Below are positions 63,866 to 64,000 of a stretch of DNA of 64,000 bases, piece after piece. The notes beneath the pieces are model-generated. The model saw nothing but the letters and a program-made list of their open reading frames with translations, ran no database searches and was not told the DNA's origin. The stretch covers positions 88,525-152,524 of the forward strand of contig CANNIA010000005.1 of NCBI GenBank assembly GCA_947504705.1, written 5' to 3'. The stretch's first letter is position 1; every line of letters starts with the position of its first letter. The stretch comes from Paracoccaceae bacterium. GTDB lineage: Bacteria > Pseudomonadota > Alphaproteobacteria > Rhodobacterales > Rhodobacteraceae. Position numbers and translations under genes: made by a program.

Positions 63866-64000
63866 GGCTGCGGCGAGGAAGGCCGACTTAACCGATATTA
63901 CCCAAGTAACCTGCCGTCTGACGTCATGATCGCCTGATTGCGCCGTTTGAACAAGCGTTTTTTTGCCCCACGCGGTGTCGGCGGTCGCTTGGGCGGGTGG

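Overview
The window is high-GC chromosomal DNA from an alphaproteobacterium, almost certainly family Rhodobacteraceae (Rhodobacter/Paracoccus-like). The evidence is the complex I (nuo) operon with the small accessory genes typical of that family (DUF5333-type, DUF5337-type, a NuoE with a long C-terminal extension), the nuoN-birA-coaX-rnj order, tatABC and the surE-pcm-nlpD block. No rRNA, tRNA, transposase, phage gene or CRISPR array was recognised. Assignments rest on reading translated sequence and motifs by eye; no database search was run.

Layout. (1) 1-2.2 kb: the end of a DegT-type PLP aminotransferase, a nuclease-fold protein that appears to have lost its catalytic residues, and a metallo-beta-lactamase-fold hydrolase. 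(2) 2.4-22.8 kb: all fourteen nuo genes in order A-B-C-D-E-F-G-H-I-J-K-L-M-N on the + strand. Up to twelve other reading frames are inserted between them: two tandem sulfotransferases plus a 21-codon frame between nuoC and nuoD, a 52-aa membrane protein before nuoE, a membrane-anchored paralogue of the NuoE tail, DUF5337-like and DUF5333-like proteins, lipoproteins, a carboxymuconolactone-decarboxylase-fold protein, and a 57-aa cysteine-rich protein between nuoK and nuoL. Most junctions overlap by a few bases (ATGA or TGATG), so the set looks translationally coupled. (3) 22.8-26 kb: birA, coaX and rnj. (4) 26-34 kb: housekeeping and orphan genes (DEAD-box helicase, PepSY protein, prfC, a divergent SDR, an orphan ABC ATPase). 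(5) 34.2-39.4 kb: an HTH/WYL regulator pair facing tatABC, a DUF815 ATPase and a CNNM/CBS membrane protein. (6) 39.4-42.2 kb: the minus-strand surE-pcm-nlpD block.

(7) 42.3-61.5 kb is an accessory catabolic island. It holds a polar-amino-acid ABC importer with two paralogous binding proteins, a BetI-like TetR repressor, and then one long coupled operon: class III aminotransferase, two PYROXD2-like FAD oxidoreductases, a GcvT-fold folate enzyme, two Rieske oxygenase alpha subunits without a reductase, a complete polyamine-type ABC importer with a Tat signal on its binding protein, a cupin resembling the DMSP-lyase family, and a YtcJ-like amidohydrolase. The gene content suggests uptake and oxidative N- (or S-) demethylation, deamination and hydrolysis of a methylated amine or betaine-like compound. 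The substrate cannot be read from sequence. (8) 61.5-64 kb: two minus-strand paralogues that fuse a LysM domain to a periplasmic solute-binding domain, an unusual architecture.

The most novel-looking items are the sulfotransferase pair and small proteins embedded in the complex I operon, the catabolic island with its cupin, and the LysM-solute-binding fusions.
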